Notes: generated by a model from the letters alone, not told the origin. A DNA stretch of 64,000 nt from Pseudomonas putida (GCF_002906855.1 NZ_MINI01000048.1:682001-746000); one strand, 5' to 3'. Positions 33,604 through 43,438 are shown, counted from the first letter of the stretch. Translations and numbers: made by a program.

Positions 33604-36433
33604 AGTGGCGCACCTCACCCGAGCCGGTCAGGTTGTCGACGCAACGACCGCAGATTTCCGGGTGCTCCGGGTGGCTGCCGACGTCGGCGCGGAAGTGCCA
33701 GCAACGGCCGCACTTGACGTGACCGGACTTGACCACCTGCAGCTTGAGACCTTCGACTTCGGTGGCCACGGCTTCGGCCGGCGCCTGGGCGAATGGCACC
33801 ACGCTGGCGGCCGAGGTGATCAGCACGAAGCGCAGCTCGTCGCCCAGCTTGCTCAGGTCGGCGCTCAGGCCTTCCTCGGCGAACAGGGTGACTTCGGCCT
33901 GCAGGTTGCCGCCGATGACCTTGGCGGTACGCTGGTTTTCCAGTTCCTTGTTGACTGCGGCCTTCACGGCCATTACGCGGTCCCAGTAGGCGCGGTCCAG
34001 CTCGGTGCCTTCCGGCAGCTCGGTCAGGCCCTGGTACCAGCCGTTGAGCATCACCGATTCGTTGCGCTCGCCCGGCAGGTACTGCCAGATTTCGTCGGCG
34101 GTGAACGCCAGGATCGGCGCGATCCAGCGCACCAGCGCCTCGCTGATGTGGTACAGCGCGGTCTGGCAGGAACGGCGGGCGACACTGTTGGCGCCGGTGG
34201 TGTACTGGCGGTCCTTGATGATGTCGAGGTAGAAGCCGCCCAGCTCCTGCACGCAGAAGTTGTGGATCTTCGAGTAGACGTTCCAGAAGCGGTATTCGCC
34301 GTAGTGCTCTTCCAGCTCGCGCTGCAGCAGCAAGGTACGGTCCACCGCCCAGCGGTCCAGGGCGATCATTTCTTCCGGCTGCAGCAGGTCACGGGCCGGG
34401 TCGAAGCCGGACAGGTTGGAGAGCAGGAAACGCGCGGTATTGCGGATACGCCGGTAAGCGTCGGCGCTGCGCTGCAGGATCTGCTCGGAAACAGCCATCT
34501 CGCCCGAGTAGTCGGTCGCGGAAACCCACAGGCGCAGGATGTCGGCACCCAGGGTGTTGTTGACCTTCTCCGGCTCGATGGTGTTGCCCAGCGATTTGGA
34601 CATCTTGCGGCCGCTTTCGTCCACGGTGAAGCCGTGGGTCAGCAGTTCGCGGTACGGCGCGTGACCGTCGATGGCGCAACCGGTCAGCAAGGAGGAGTGG
34701 AACCAGCCGCGGTGCTGGTCGGAGCCTTCCAGGTACAGGTCGGCGCGCGGGCCGGTGGCGTGGCCGATGTCGTGCGAGCCACGCAGCACGTGCCAGTGAG
34801 TGGTACCGGAGTCGAACCAGACGTCCAGGGTATCGGCGATCTTGTCGTACTGGCCGGCTTCGTCACCCAGCAGTTCGGCGGCGTCCAGCTTGAACCAGGC
34901 TTCGATGCCCTCTTGCTCGACGCGCTTGGCTACCGCTTCCATCAGCTCGACGGTGCGCGGATGCAGCTCGCCGGTCTGCTTGTGCAGGAAGAACGGAATC
35001 GGTACGCCCCAGTTGCGCTGACGCGAGATGCACCAGTCCGGGCGGTTGGCGATCATCGAGTGCAGGCGCGCCTGGCCCCAGGCCGGGACGAACTTGGTGT
35101 CTTCGATGGCTTTCAGGGCACGCTCGCGCAGCGGCTCGCCGGTGCTCGGCTGCTTGTCCATGCCGACGAACCATTGCGCGGTGGCGCGGTAGATCAGCGG
35201 GGTCTTGTGGCGCCAGCAGTGCATGTAGCTGTGCTTAATAGTTTCGGTATGCATCAGCGCGTCGACTTCTCGCAGCTTGTCGACGATAGCTGGGCCCGCC
35301 TTGAAGATGAACTGACCACCGAAGAACTCCAGCGACGGCACGTACACGCCGTTGCTCTGTACGGGAGTGAGGATTTCATCATTGTGCATGCCGTAGCGCT
35401 TGCAGGTGACGAAGTCATCTTCGCCGTAGGATGGCGAGGTGTGAACGATGCCCGTACCGGCGCTGAGTTCTACGTAGTCGGCCAAGTATACCGGCGAATT
35501 GCGATCATAGAACGGGTGACGGAAATTGATGAGCTCCAGCGCCGATCCAGGCGCACGGGCGATCACCTGCCCTTCTCGGCCATAGCGCTTGAGGCAGGAT
35601 GCTACCAACTCCTCCGCCAGCACTAGCAGGCGGTCACCTGCATCTACAAGGGCATAGCTGAAATCAGCGTGGACGCTCAGCGCCTGGTTGGCCGGAATCG
35701 TCCAGGGTGTGGTGGTCCAGATAACCATTGACGTCGGCTTGGCCAAGCTGGCCAAGCCAAAGGCGGCTGCCAGCTTGCCAGCATCGGCTTCGGAAATCGG
35801 GAAGGCGACGTCAAGCGTCTGAGACTGCTTGTCGGCGTATTCAACTTCGGCTTCAGCCAGCGCCGAACCGCAATCGAAACACCAGTTCACAGGCTTGAGG
35901 CCCTTGAACACGAAACCTTGCTTGACCATCTCGGCCAGGGCACGGATTTCACCGGCCTCGTTGGCGAAGTTCATGGTCTTGTACGGGTTGTCCCAGTCAC
36001 CCAGCACGCCCAGGCGGATGAACTCGGTCTTCTGCCCTTCGATCTGCTCGGCGGCGTACTCGCGGCACAGCTCGCGGGTGCGGTCGGCAGTCAGGTGCTT
36101 GCCGTGGGTGACCTCGACCTTGTGCTCGATCGGCAACCCGTGGCAGTCCCAGCCTGGTACATACGGCGCGTCGAAGCCGGACAGGGTCTTGGAACGGACG
36201 ATCATGTCCTTGAGGATCTTGTTCAGCGCATGACCGATGTGAATTTTGCCGTTGGCATAGGGCGGGCCGTCGTGCAGGACGAACTTCGGACGATCCTTGC
36301 CAATTTCGCGCAGCTTCTGGTACAGGCCAATGCTGTCCCAGCGCTGCAGGATCTGCGGTTCGCGCTGAGGCAGGCCGGCCTTCATGGGGAAGGCGGTGTC
36401 CGGAAGGTTTAGCGTGGCTTTGTAGTCGGTCAT
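33596..36433 (-). CDS. ileS: Isoleucyl-tRNA synthetase
   Basis: 945 residues, class I synthetase. The HIGH signature is at residues 65-68 (GKIHIGHALN) and KMSKS is near 610 (GRKMSKSLGNT). The editing CP1 domain and a C-terminal zinc ribbon (CGRCWHFR...CGRCVDN) are present. The start at 36433 (MTDYKATLNLP) overlaps the ribF stop (ATGA), and 11 earlier codons are rejected. Confidence 0.98.
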   Translation of the reverse strand: MTDYKATLNLPDTAFPMKAGLPQREPQILQRWDSIGLYQKLREIGKDRPKFVLHDGPPYANGKIHIGHALNKILKDMIVRSKTLSGFDAPYVPGWDCHGLPIEHKVEVTHGKHLTADRTRELCREYAAEQIEGQKTEFIRLGVLGDWDNPYKTMNFANEAGEIRALAEMVKQGFVFKGLKPVNWCFDCGSALAEAEVEYADKQSQTLDVAFPISEADAGKLAAAFGLASLAKPTSMVIWTTTPWTIPANQALSVHADFSYALVDAGDRLLVLAEELVASCLKRYGREGQVIARAPGSALELINFRHPFYDRNSPVYLADYVELSAGTGIVHTSPSYGEDDFVTCKRYGMHNDEILTPVQSNGVYVPSLEFFGGQFIFKAGPAIVDKLREVDALMHTETIKHSYMHCWRHKTPLIYRATAQWFVGMDKQPSTGEPLRERALKAIEDTKFVPAWGQARLHSMIANRPDWCISRQRNWGVPIPFFLHKQTGELHPRTVELMEAVAKRVEQEGIEAWFKLDAAELLGDEAGQYDKIADTLDVWFDSGTTHWHVLRGSHDIGHATGPRADLYLEGSDQHRGWFHSSLLTGCAIDGHAPYRELLTHGFTVDESGRKMSKSLGNTIEPEKVNNTLGADILRLWVSATDYSGEMAVSEQILQRSADAYRRIRNTARFLLSNLSGFDPARDLLQPEEMIALDRWAVDRTLLLQRELEEHYGEYRFWNVYSKIHNFCVQELGGFYLDIIKDRQYTTGANSVARRSCQTALYHISEALVRWIAPILAFTADEIWQYLPGERNESVMLNGWYQGLTELPEGTELDRAYWDRVMAVKAAVNKELENQRTAKVIGGNLQAEVTLFAEEGLSADLSKLGDELRFVLITSAASVVPFAQAPAEAVATEVEGLKLQVVKSGHVKCGRCWHFRADVGSHPEHPEICGRCVDNLTGSGEVRHYA

Positions 36434-37380
36434 TTCAGGCTCTTCGTTAGCGGTTGAGCGTGCCAATGTGCACGTGCGGCGGCGATATCCGCATCGATCG
36501 CCGACTTCAGCGCCTCCAGGGAGGCGAATCGCTGCTCTTCACGCAGCTTGTGGTGGAATTCCACCGTCAGGCGCCGGCCATACAGATCGCCGGCATAATC
36601 AAGTAGATGAATCTCGAGGTGCGGGCGGCCGTCGCCGGCCACGGTGGGGCGCACCCCGATGTTGCCGACACCCGGCCACGCCTTGCCGTCGATCTCGATG
36701 CTGGCCAGATAGACACCGGACAGCGGCACACGGCGGCGTTTGAGCTGGATGTTGGCGGTCGGCGTGCCCAGCTGGCGAGCCAGTTTCTGGCCATGCAGCA
36801 CACGGCCGGTAATGCGGTATGGGCGGCCCAGCAGGTGCTCGGCCAGCTCGAAGTTGCCTTCGGACAGCGCCTTGCGCACCTCGGTGCTGCTGACCCGCAG
36901 GCCGTCCTGGATCACCGTGTTGGCGGCTTCGACGGTAAACCCGTACTGCTCGCCGGCAGCGACCAGGAAGGCGAAGTCGCCGGCACGGTCGCAGCCGAAG
37001 CGGAAGTCGTCGCCTACTTCGAGGTGGCGCACACCCAGGCCATCGACCAGGATCGCCTTGACGAACGCATCGGCACTGAGTTTGCTCAGGCGCTGATTGA
37101 ACGCCAGGCACAGCACCCGGTCGATACCTTCGGCGGCCAGCAGTTCGACCTTGTCGCGCAGGCGCGCCAGGCGGGCGGGTGCGGTGTCCGGGGCGAAGTA
37201 CTCGCGCGGCTGCGGTTCGAAGATCACCACGCAGGTCGGCAGGCCCAATGCCTGGCCGCGCTCGCGCAGGCGCGCCAGGATTGCCTGGTGGCCGCGGTGA
37301 ACCCCGTCGAAGTTGCCAATGGTGGCGACACAGCCCCGGTGCTCGGGGCGCAGGTTGTGAAGACCTCGAACCAGCTGCAT
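36430..37380 (-). CDS. ribF: Bifunctional riboflavin kinase / FAD synthetase RibF
   Basis: 316 residues. The N-terminal FMN adenylyltransferase domain has TIGNFDGVHRGHQAI, and the C-terminal flavokinase domain has LGTPTANIQL and GVYLASIEIDGKAWPGVGNIGVRPT. It converts riboflavin to FMN and FAD. I take the ATG at 37380 (MQLVRGLHNLRPEHRG), the usual start; an ATG six codons upstream has no Shine-Dalgarno. Confidence 0.95.
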   Translation of the reverse strand: MQLVRGLHNLRPEHRGCVATIGNFDGVHRGHQAILARLRERGQALGLPTCVVIFEPQPREYFAPDTAPARLARLRDKVELLAAEGIDRVLCLAFNQRLSKLSADAFVKAILVDGLGVRHLEVGDDFRFGCDRAGDFAFLVAAGEQYGFTVEAANTVIQDGLRVSSTEVRKALSEGNFELAEHLLGRPYRITGRVLHGQKLARQLGTPTANIQLKRRRVPLSGVYLASIEIDGKAWPGVGNIGVRPTVAGDGRPHLEIHLLDYAGDLYGRRLTVEFHHKLREEQRFASLEALKSAIDADIAAARAHWHAQPLTKSLK

Positions 37381-37498
37381 AACGCGCTTCTTGCTCATAA
37401 AGTGGCCGATTATAACCACACCCGGGCGCTGGTGACAGGCAGCAGCGCCAAGGGATGGCGTGGAATGCGAAAAACCGACGCCTGACCCGCCTTCTACC

Positions 37499-39037
37499 TC
37501 AATGCAGGGCCTTGCGGGCGAAATGCCGGGGCCGGAAACCACACAGGTACAGGCAACCGAAATAGGTCACCACACCCGCCGCGATCAACGCACCGAGGCG
37601 CAGAAACCGTTCAAGCATGTTGCCCTGCTCCCAGGCCGGCAGGTAGTGCATGCCCACCAGCAGCACCGCTGCCATCAGGGTCACTGCCAGCACCAGCTTG
37701 AGCAGGTACATCGCCCAGCCCGGTTGCGGCTGGAACAATTGCTGGCTGCGCAGCTTCCAGAACAGCAGGCCCGCGTTCAGGCAGGCACCCAGGCTGATCG
37801 CCAGGGCCAGGCCGGCATGCTGCAGCGGGCCGATCAGCGCCAGGTTGAACAGCTGGGTGCAGACCAGGGTGAAAATCGCGATCTTCACCGGCGTACGGAT
37901 ATTCTGCTGCGCGTAGAAGCCCGGTGCCAGTACCTTGACCAGGATGATCGCCAGCAGGCCAACCGAATAGGCGATCAGCGCGCGCTGGGTCATCGCGGCG
38001 TCGAAGGCGCTGAACTTGCCATATTGGAACAGTGCCACGGTCAGCGGCTCGGCGAGGATCGCCAGGGCCAGGGTGCACGGCAGCACCAGCAGGAAGCACA
38101 GGCGCAGGCCCCAGTCCATGATCCGCGAATACTCCTCGCGGTCCTTGTTGGCGTAGGTCTTGGCCAGGGTCGGCAGCAGGATTGTGCCCAGGGCAACGCC
38201 CAGCACCCCCGAAGGCAGCTCCATGAGGCGGTCGGCGTAATACATCCACGACACCGAGCCCGCCACCAGGAACGAGGCGAAGATGGTGTTGATGATCAGC
38301 GAGATCTGGCTCACCGACACCCCGAGGATCGCCGGCAGCATCTGCTTGAGCACCCGCCATACGCCTGCGTCGCGCAGGTTGAGGCGTGGCAGCACGAGCA
38401 TGCCGATCTTCTTCAGCGCTGGCAGCTGGTACAGCAACTGCGCCAGGCCACCGGCCAGCACGCCCCAGGCCAGGGCCATGATCGGTGGGTTGAAGTACGG
38501 CGTCAGCAGCACGGCGAAGATGATCATCGCCACGTTGAGCAGGGTCGGGGTGAACGCCGGGACCGAAAAGCGGTTCCAGGTATTGAGGATCGCACCGGCC
38601 AGGGACGACAGCGAGATCAGCAATATATAAGGGAACGTCACCCGCAGCAGGTCCGTGGTCAACGCGTACTTCTCGGCACTGTCGACAAAGCCCGGGGCGG
38701 TGGCCCAGACCACCCACGGCGCGGCGAGGATGCCAACCGCCGTGACCAGGGCCAGCACCAGGGTCAGCAGGCCGCTGACGTAGGCGATGAAGGTCCGTGT
38801 CGCCTCCTCGCCCTGCTGGGTCTTGTACTCGGCCAGAATCGGCACGAACGCCTGGGAGAATGCCCCTTCGGCAAAGATCCGCCGCAGCAGGTTGGGCAGC
38901 TTGAAGGCGATGAAGAAGGCGTCGGTGGCGATACCGGCCCCGAAAACACGGGCCAGGATGGTGTCGCGCACGAAGCCCAGCACCCGCGAAATCATGGTGA
39001 TGGAGCTGACTGCAGCCAGGGATTTGAGCAGATTCAT
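37499..39037 (-). CDS. murJ: Lipid II flippase MurJ (MviN)
   Basis: 512 residues with about 14 transmembrane helices of the MOP superfamily. The N-terminus MNLLKSLAAVSSITMISRVLGFVRDTILARVFGAG is characteristic. It moves lipid II across the inner membrane for peptidoglycan synthesis. It is first in the ribF-ileS direction with a 118-nt gap to ribF, and divergent from rpsT. Confidence 0.96.
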   Translation of the reverse strand: MNLLKSLAAVSSITMISRVLGFVRDTILARVFGAGIATDAFFIAFKLPNLLRRIFAEGAFSQAFVPILAEYKTQQGEEATRTFIAYVSGLLTLVLALVTAVGILAAPWVVWATAPGFVDSAEKYALTTDLLRVTFPYILLISLSSLAGAILNTWNRFSVPAFTPTLLNVAMIIFAVLLTPYFNPPIMALAWGVLAGGLAQLLYQLPALKKIGMLVLPRLNLRDAGVWRVLKQMLPAILGVSVSQISLIINTIFASFLVAGSVSWMYYADRLMELPSGVLGVALGTILLPTLAKTYANKDREEYSRIMDWGLRLCFLLVLPCTLALAILAEPLTVALFQYGKFSAFDAAMTQRALIAYSVGLLAIILVKVLAPGFYAQQNIRTPVKIAIFTLVCTQLFNLALIGPLQHAGLALAISLGACLNAGLLFWKLRSQQLFQPQPGWAMYLLKLVLAVTLMAAVLLVGMHYLPAWEQGNMLERFLRLGALIAAGVVTYFGCLYLCGFRPRHFARKALH

Positions 39038-39206
39038 CGAAAAGATTCACGCCAGAGACAGAGGGCGCTGCCAGACAGCGTCCGAATGTGCGATACTCCC
39101 GCGCCTTCGCAGGGGAGCCAAAAATTCCCGAGTTTACAGGTAGCACGGCAGAAAGGAATATTTCCCGCCTGTTGCTGCACCACTCGGCGGAACCCTGCAG
39201 GTGGCC

Positions 39207-39235
39207 TTGACATCCGGTCGACTCATCGGCATGAT
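39207..39235 (+). promoter_or_regulatory. Candidate promoter of rpsT
   Basis: TTGACA at 39207-39212, 17-nt spacer, CATGAT at 39230-39235 (4 of 6 to the -10 consensus), 53 nt before the rpsT GTG. No stronger pair was seen in the 250-bp divergent region. Confidence 0.45.
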
Positions 39236-39287
39236 TCGCGGCCTATTTTGTTTGCTATTTACCTAAAGTCTTTCGAGGAGCTCGACG

Positions 39288-39566
39288 GTGGCCAACACAC
39301 CTTCCGCCAAGAAACGTGCAAAACAGGCTGAGAAGCGTCGCAGCCACAACGCCAGCCTGCGTTCCATGGTCCGCACCTACATCAAGAATGTAGTTAAAGC
39401 CATCGACGCAAAAGACGCCGAAAAAGCGCAAGCCGCTTACGTTCTGGCTGTACCTGTAATCGACCGTATGGCCGACAAAGGTATCATCCACAAGAACAAA
39501 GCTGCTCGCCACAAAGGCCGTCTGAATGGCCACATCAAGGCGCTGAAAGAAGCTGCAGCTGCCTAA
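39288..39566 (+). CDS. rpsT: 30S ribosomal protein S20
   Basis: 92 residues, very basic helical protein: MANTPSAKKRAKQAEKRRSHNASLRSMVRTYIKNV. It binds 16S rRNA. The start is a GTG at 39288 with GAGGAG 7-12 nt upstream. A non-AUG start is also known for S20 in E. coli, where it limits expression. A terminator follows. Confidence 0.98.
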   Translation: MANTPSAKKRAKQAEKRRSHNASLRSMVRTYIKNVVKAIDAKDAEKAQAAYVLAVPVIDRMADKGIIHKNKAARHKGRLNGHIKALKEAAAA

Positions 39567-39582
39567 GCGACGCTTGTCGAAA

Positions 39583-39608
39583 AAACCGACCCTAGGGTCG
39601 GTTTTTTT
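39583..39608 (+). terminator. Terminator of rpsT
   Basis: AAACCGACC CT AGGGTCGGTTT (the GACCCTAGGGTC core is self-complementary) followed by TTTT, 17 nt after the stop. Confidence 0.9.
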
Positions 39609-39668
39609 ATGCCTGCAATTTGTGCAATCCCACAAAAGCAGGGCCGCGCTTGGCGGCCCTGCTCACTA

Positions 39669-41969
39669 TCACTTGGCGATCTGGATCTTCGGCGCCCACT
39701 GCAGCCAGGCATCTTCGGGCTTGTCGAACAAGGCGAAGGTCTGCTGCGGCCGTGCCGGGTTGCCCATTTGCTCGCCTTCAGGCGTGGCGAAAGCAATACC
39801 GCCATCGATGAGCGTCTGCAGCGACTCGGTACGCACCGTGGCGCCCTTGAACAGCCCCCAGTCAAAGCCGAAGCCACTGCTGTTCCAGAACCGGCTGCCT
39901 CCGCGCACCAGGGCGGCATAACGCGGCTCGATCAGAATGTGGATCAACACGCGATCCGCAGTCTGACCCAGCTCGAATCCGGTCACCTTGCCCACCGCCA
40001 CCTCGCGATAGGTAACAGGCACCCCCGGCTTGATCGAACCACGCCGCGGCGCACTCAGGGTCAACGGCAGTCCTACTTCCTCTCCGACAATTTCAGGTGC
40101 CTCGCCCAGCGCAATGAAATCACGCTGTGGCCCCTTGTCCTTCGCCGCTGGCTGCACTTCGATGTACTGCCCACCAATCAAGGTATCGAGGTTCTCTGTA
40201 CGCACCAGCCCAAGCGCCGGCTTGACCACCCAGAACTGCGTGCCTGCACGGACAATGCGATCAGCCGCTTCGGTGATACGTGCTCGCAGCAGTACCGCCT
40301 GCAAGTCTTTTGTCAGGTCCACGCTCTCGACGCTACCCACATCCAGGCCACGGAAGCGGATTGGCGTACCCGGCTTGAGGCCGTCGGCACGGTCTACCCG
40401 AATTGTGACCAGGGTACCGGTACGGTTCACCGCCTCCTGGCTCTCCAGCAGGCGGAAGCGTGGGATACGGCGCTTGAGCGCAACATTGGGCGTGGGCGTA
40501 TCGAAGGCGATACCGCCGGCCATCAGGGTCTGCAGTGACTCACTCTTGATCTTGATACCCGAAAGGCCACCGGTCAGGGTAATACCGCTGACGTTCCAGA
40601 AGCGCGAAGAGCCGTTGACCAGGTTTTCGTATTCCTTTTCGATGTGCACACCAATCAGGATCCGCTTGCTGTTACGGGCAAACTGGTAGCTCTGCACGCT
40701 ACCGACCTTCACTTGGCGATACATCACCGGGCTGCCGATCTCCAGAGAACCCAGGGTATCGGCGAACAGCACCATGTGCAGACCTGGCGCCTTCAGGTCC
40801 AGCGGCGGGGCCTTGGGCCGGGCCTCGAACTCGCGCTGTGGCTTGGCGCCCTTCTCGCCTGGGCGAATGGCAATGTAGTTACCTTTGACCAACGCTTCCA
40901 GGCCAGTGATACCGGCCAGAGAAATCGACGGCTTGACCACCCAGAACTGCGTGCCATCGACCAGATAGTCTTCAGTGAGCGGGTCCAGCGTCAGCTCGGC
41001 CGTGGCGCTGGCCAGGTTGTCTTCCATCTTCAGGGTTTTCAACGAGCCGACCTGAATACCCTTGTACATGACTGGTGTACGACCGGCCTGTAAACCTTCG
41101 TAGTCGCTCAACTTCACTTTGACACGGATACCCGCCTGGGCCGCATCGAAGTCTTCATACAAGCGGAACGGCAGGCTCGGGTCGGTCGGTGGGCTGTCCT
41201 TGCGATACTCCGGGGTGGCGAAAGCGATACCCCCCGCCACAATGCTCGACAGCGACTCGCTGCGCACCTTTACACCCGACAGATCAGCGTCGATGCTGAT
41301 GCCGCTGGCATTCCAGAAACGCGTGTGCTTGCGCACCAGGCTAGCGTAGGCTGGCTCGATAAACACTTTGACTTCAACCGTGCTCTGGTCATCGGACAGG
41401 CGATAGCTTTTCACCCGGCCAACCTGGATCTGCTTGTAGAACACCGGGCTGTCCCGATTGAGCGAACCCAGGCGTTCAGCCTTGAGGGTCAGGTGCAGGC
41501 CTGGCTCGGTGTCGGACAGGGGTGGCGCGACCTTTAGTGCGGTAAAGCGCTTGGTCCGCTCGCCTTCACCTGGGCTGACAGCGATGTAATTGCCGGATAC
41601 CAGTGTTTCCAGGCCCGAGATACCGGCCAGGCTGACACTTGGCTTGACCAGCCAGAATCGCGTGCCTTTGGTCAGGTGCGGCTCGGCGGCCTTGTTCATC
41701 TCGATGGTGGCGATCACTCCCTGGTTGTCGCCCTGGGCATCGAGCACCAGCTTCGTGACCTTGCCGACCGACATGCCTTTGTAGATCACCTCAGTCTTGT
41801 TGGCGACGATGCCTTCGCCAGTCTCGAAGCGCACCTCGATCTCGACGCCAGCATCGCGGTAGGCCTGCCAGGCCAGCCAGCCACCGATCATCAGCGCGAT
41901 TAGCGGCAGGATCCAAATGGCCGACCAGTTCGAGGCAGGGCGGGTTTTAGCCGTTGGCATGTCACTCAT
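39669..41969 (-). CDS. pqiB: PqiB/LetB-type MCE protein with six MCE domains
   Basis: About 766 residues. One N-terminal transmembrane helix (WSAIWILPLIALMIGGWLAW) is followed by six MCE (MlaD-like) domains. Their starts can be counted from the repeated pattern, for example VEIEVRFETGEGI...YKGMSVGKV, LHLTLKAERLGSL...YKQIQVGRV and IRVKVKLSDYEGL...YKGIQVGSL. Such proteins form periplasmic tubes that carry lipids between membranes. E. coli PqiB has three domains and LetB seven, so this is intermediate. It is third in an operon with two PqiA-like proteins. The start may be at 41978, 41969 or 41960; the upstream stop overlaps this start region. Confidence 0.9.
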   Translation of the reverse strand: MSDMPTAKTRPASNWSAIWILPLIALMIGGWLAWQAYRDAGVEIEVRFETGEGIVANKTEVIYKGMSVGKVTKLVLDAQGDNQGVIATIEMNKAAEPHLTKGTRFWLVKPSVSLAGISGLETLVSGNYIAVSPGEGERTKRFTALKVAPPLSDTEPGLHLTLKAERLGSLNRDSPVFYKQIQVGRVKSYRLSDDQSTVEVKVFIEPAYASLVRKHTRFWNASGISIDADLSGVKVRSESLSSIVAGGIAFATPEYRKDSPPTDPSLPFRLYEDFDAAQAGIRVKVKLSDYEGLQAGRTPVMYKGIQVGSLKTLKMEDNLASATAELTLDPLTEDYLVDGTQFWVVKPSISLAGITGLEALVKGNYIAIRPGEKGAKPQREFEARPKAPPLDLKAPGLHMVLFADTLGSLEIGSPVMYRQVKVGSVQSYQFARNSKRILIGVHIEKEYENLVNGSSRFWNVSGITLTGGLSGIKIKSESLQTLMAGGIAFDTPTPNVALKRRIPRFRLLESQEAVNRTGTLVTIRVDRADGLKPGTPIRFRGLDVGSVESVDLTKDLQAVLLRARITEAADRIVRAGTQFWVVKPALGLVRTENLDTLIGGQYIEVQPAAKDKGPQRDFIALGEAPEIVGEEVGLPLTLSAPRRGSIKPGVPVTYREVAVGKVTGFELGQTADRVLIHILIEPRYAALVRGGSRFWNSSGFGFDWGLFKGATVRTESLQTLIDGGIAFATPEGEQMGNPARPQQTFALFDKPEDAWLQWAPKIQIAK

Positions 41970-42585
41970 GGTCGTCATCCGACTCCGTGTTATCCCAGAT
42001 CAGTCGGGGATCGAAAGTTAAAGCAGCAAGCATCGTGAGGATCACCACAGTTGCGAAGGCGACAGCGCCCAGGTTGGCTTCGACACTGGCGATACGACCG
42101 AAATTCACCACCGCCACCAGAATTGCAATGACGAAGATGTCCAGCATGGACCAGCGCCCTATGAACTCGATGAAGCGGTACATCAGTATCCGTTGCCTTG
42201 CCGACAGCGGTTGGCGGCGCTGGACCGAATACAGCAACAGACCGATGCCCACCAGCTTGAAGGTGGGCACCAGGATGCTGGCAATGAACACCACGGCGGC
42301 GATTGGCACCATGCCGTGCTTGAGCAAGGTGATGACGCCGGACATGATGGTGTCGCCGCTGCCCTGCCCCAAGGTGCTGATAGTCATGATCGGCAGCAGG
42401 TTGGCCGGGATGTACAGGATCGAGGCGGTGATCAGCAATGCCCAGGTACGGATAATGCTGTTGGGCCGCCGCGCGTGCACGATGGCGCCGCAGCGCGTGC
42501 AGGTCTGCGAGTCGCTTTCGACATCCTGGCGGTTCAGTTCATGACATTCATTGCAGACCAGGATGCCTGCATCAATCGCCCGCAT
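41962..42585 (-). CDS. pqiA: PqiA-like membrane protein, second copy
   Basis: 207 residues. The N-terminal zinc ribbon (CNECHELN...CTRCGAIV) is followed by four transmembrane helices, including ALLITASILYIPANLLPIM, which carries the PANLLPIM signature of the PqiA family. It equals one half of a double PqiA/LetA protein. AGGAGG-like sequence stands 6 nt before the ATG. It overlaps the preceding copy by 14 nt and pqiB by 8 nt, so translation is probably coupled. Confidence 0.9.
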   Translation of the reverse strand: MRAIDAGILVCNECHELNRQDVESDSQTCTRCGAIVHARRPNSIIRTWALLITASILYIPANLLPIMTISTLGQGSGDTIMSGVITLLKHGMVPIAAVVFIASILVPTFKLVGIGLLLYSVQRRQPLSARQRILMYRFIEFIGRWSMLDIFVIAILVAVVNFGRIASVEANLGAVAFATVVILTMLAALTFDPRLIWDNTESDDDHE

Positions 42586-43231
42586 GGAGATCCTCCCCCG
42601 ACAACGCACTCCAGATCTGATGTGGCGACATCACCACTTCGAGCCAGACCTGGACCAGTAACAGGCTGATGAAACAGAACAAGCCCAGGCCAATGGTCAG
42701 TTCGGCCAGGTCCACGAGCTTGACGATCGCCACCAGCACGCCCATGAAGTAGACCTCGAGCATGCCCCAGTCACGCAGGTGGTGATAAAAGCGGTAGAAC
42801 ACCAGCCCATAATCACGCCCCACATTCAGGCGGATGCTCAGCAACACGGCCAACTGGCACAGCAGTTTGAGCAGCGGAACGGCCATGCTGCAGAGGAACA
42901 CCACCACGGCAACGCCGCGCATCTCTGAGTTGTACAGGCCCAGCACACCACTCCAGACGGTATCGTCCGAAGTCTGGCCGAGCAGGTGCAACTGCATGAT
43001 GGGCAGGAAGTTGGCCGGTACGAACAGCAGCAAGGCCGTGAGCACAAGGGCCAGGCTACGGTTGACCACATTGTGCCGGTGGGCATACAGCTCGTAGCCA
43101 CAGCGTGGACATTGGGCTTTTTCGTCATGCTGCAGCACCGGCTTGCGCATCAGCAGGTCGCACTCGTGGCAGGCGACCAGCTCATCCAGCGGCAACTGCT
43201 CTAGGGCTTGTGTTTCGACGGGATCGGGCAT
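42572..43231 (-). CDS. pqiA: PqiA-like membrane protein, first copy
   Basis: 219 residues. The zinc ribbon (CHECDLLM...CPRCGYEL) is followed by four transmembrane helices with LLLFVPANFLPIMQLHLLG. Together with the second copy it reconstitutes the two-module PqiA/LetA partner of MCE proteins, here split into two genes. It is first in the pqiA-pqiA-pqiB operon. Confidence 0.9.
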   Translation of the reverse strand: MPDPVETQALEQLPLDELVACHECDLLMRKPVLQHDEKAQCPRCGYELYAHRHNVVNRSLALVLTALLLFVPANFLPIMQLHLLGQTSDDTVWSGVLGLYNSEMRGVAVVVFLCSMAVPLLKLLCQLAVLLSIRLNVGRDYGLVFYRFYHHLRDWGMLEVYFMGVLVAIVKLVDLAELTIGLGLFCFISLLLVQVWLEVVMSPHQIWSALSGEDLHAGD

Positions 43232-43323
43232 CTCGATATTCTGAATAGGTACGTCGGCTCTATTCTAGTGTTCCCAGCTCGAAATGTGGGAGATGACTAA
43301 TGCCTAGCAGGCACGCAGAAAGA

Positions 43324-43359
43324 CAAAACCCCTACCTGCATGCGCAGATAGGGGTTTTG
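43324..43359 (-). terminator. rrn operon terminator
   Basis: The minus strand reads CAAAACCCCTATCTGCG CATG-type loop and the complementary CAGGTAGGGGTTTTG, followed by TCTTTC. It stands in the usual place after 5S. Confidence 0.88.
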
Positions 43360-43369
43360 CGAAATGAAT

Positions 43370-43421
43370 CTTGACGATGACCTACTCTCACATGGGGAAA
43401 CCCCACACTACCATCGGCGAT
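43370..43421 (-). rRNA. 5S rRNA, 3' fragment only (about 52 nt)
   Basis: The minus strand runs ATCGCCGATGGTAGTGTGGGG ... GAGAGTAGGTCATCGTCAAG, which is the 3' part of pseudomonad 5S rRNA. The first 60-65 nt of 5S are missing; instead AAATCGA from an rrn leader precedes. It cannot make functional 5S rRNA. Confidence 0.9.
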
Positions 43422-43425
43422 TCGA

Positions 43426-43438
43426 TTTGTTAAAGAGC
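43426..43438 (-). promoter_or_regulatory. boxA antitermination element
   Basis: The minus-strand GCTCTTTAACAAA matches the rrn boxA (TGCTCTTTAACA), where NusB/S10 assemble the rRNA antitermination complex. It lies 38 nt after the P2 -10. Confidence 0.8.

Noticed and set aside
33470..35626. 718-codon plus-strand frame opposite ileS
   Set aside because: Antisense shadow of ileS with the same compositional signature.
37460..39331. 623-codon plus-strand frame opposite murJ
   Set aside because: Antisense shadow; Gln/His/Arg-rich with no motif.
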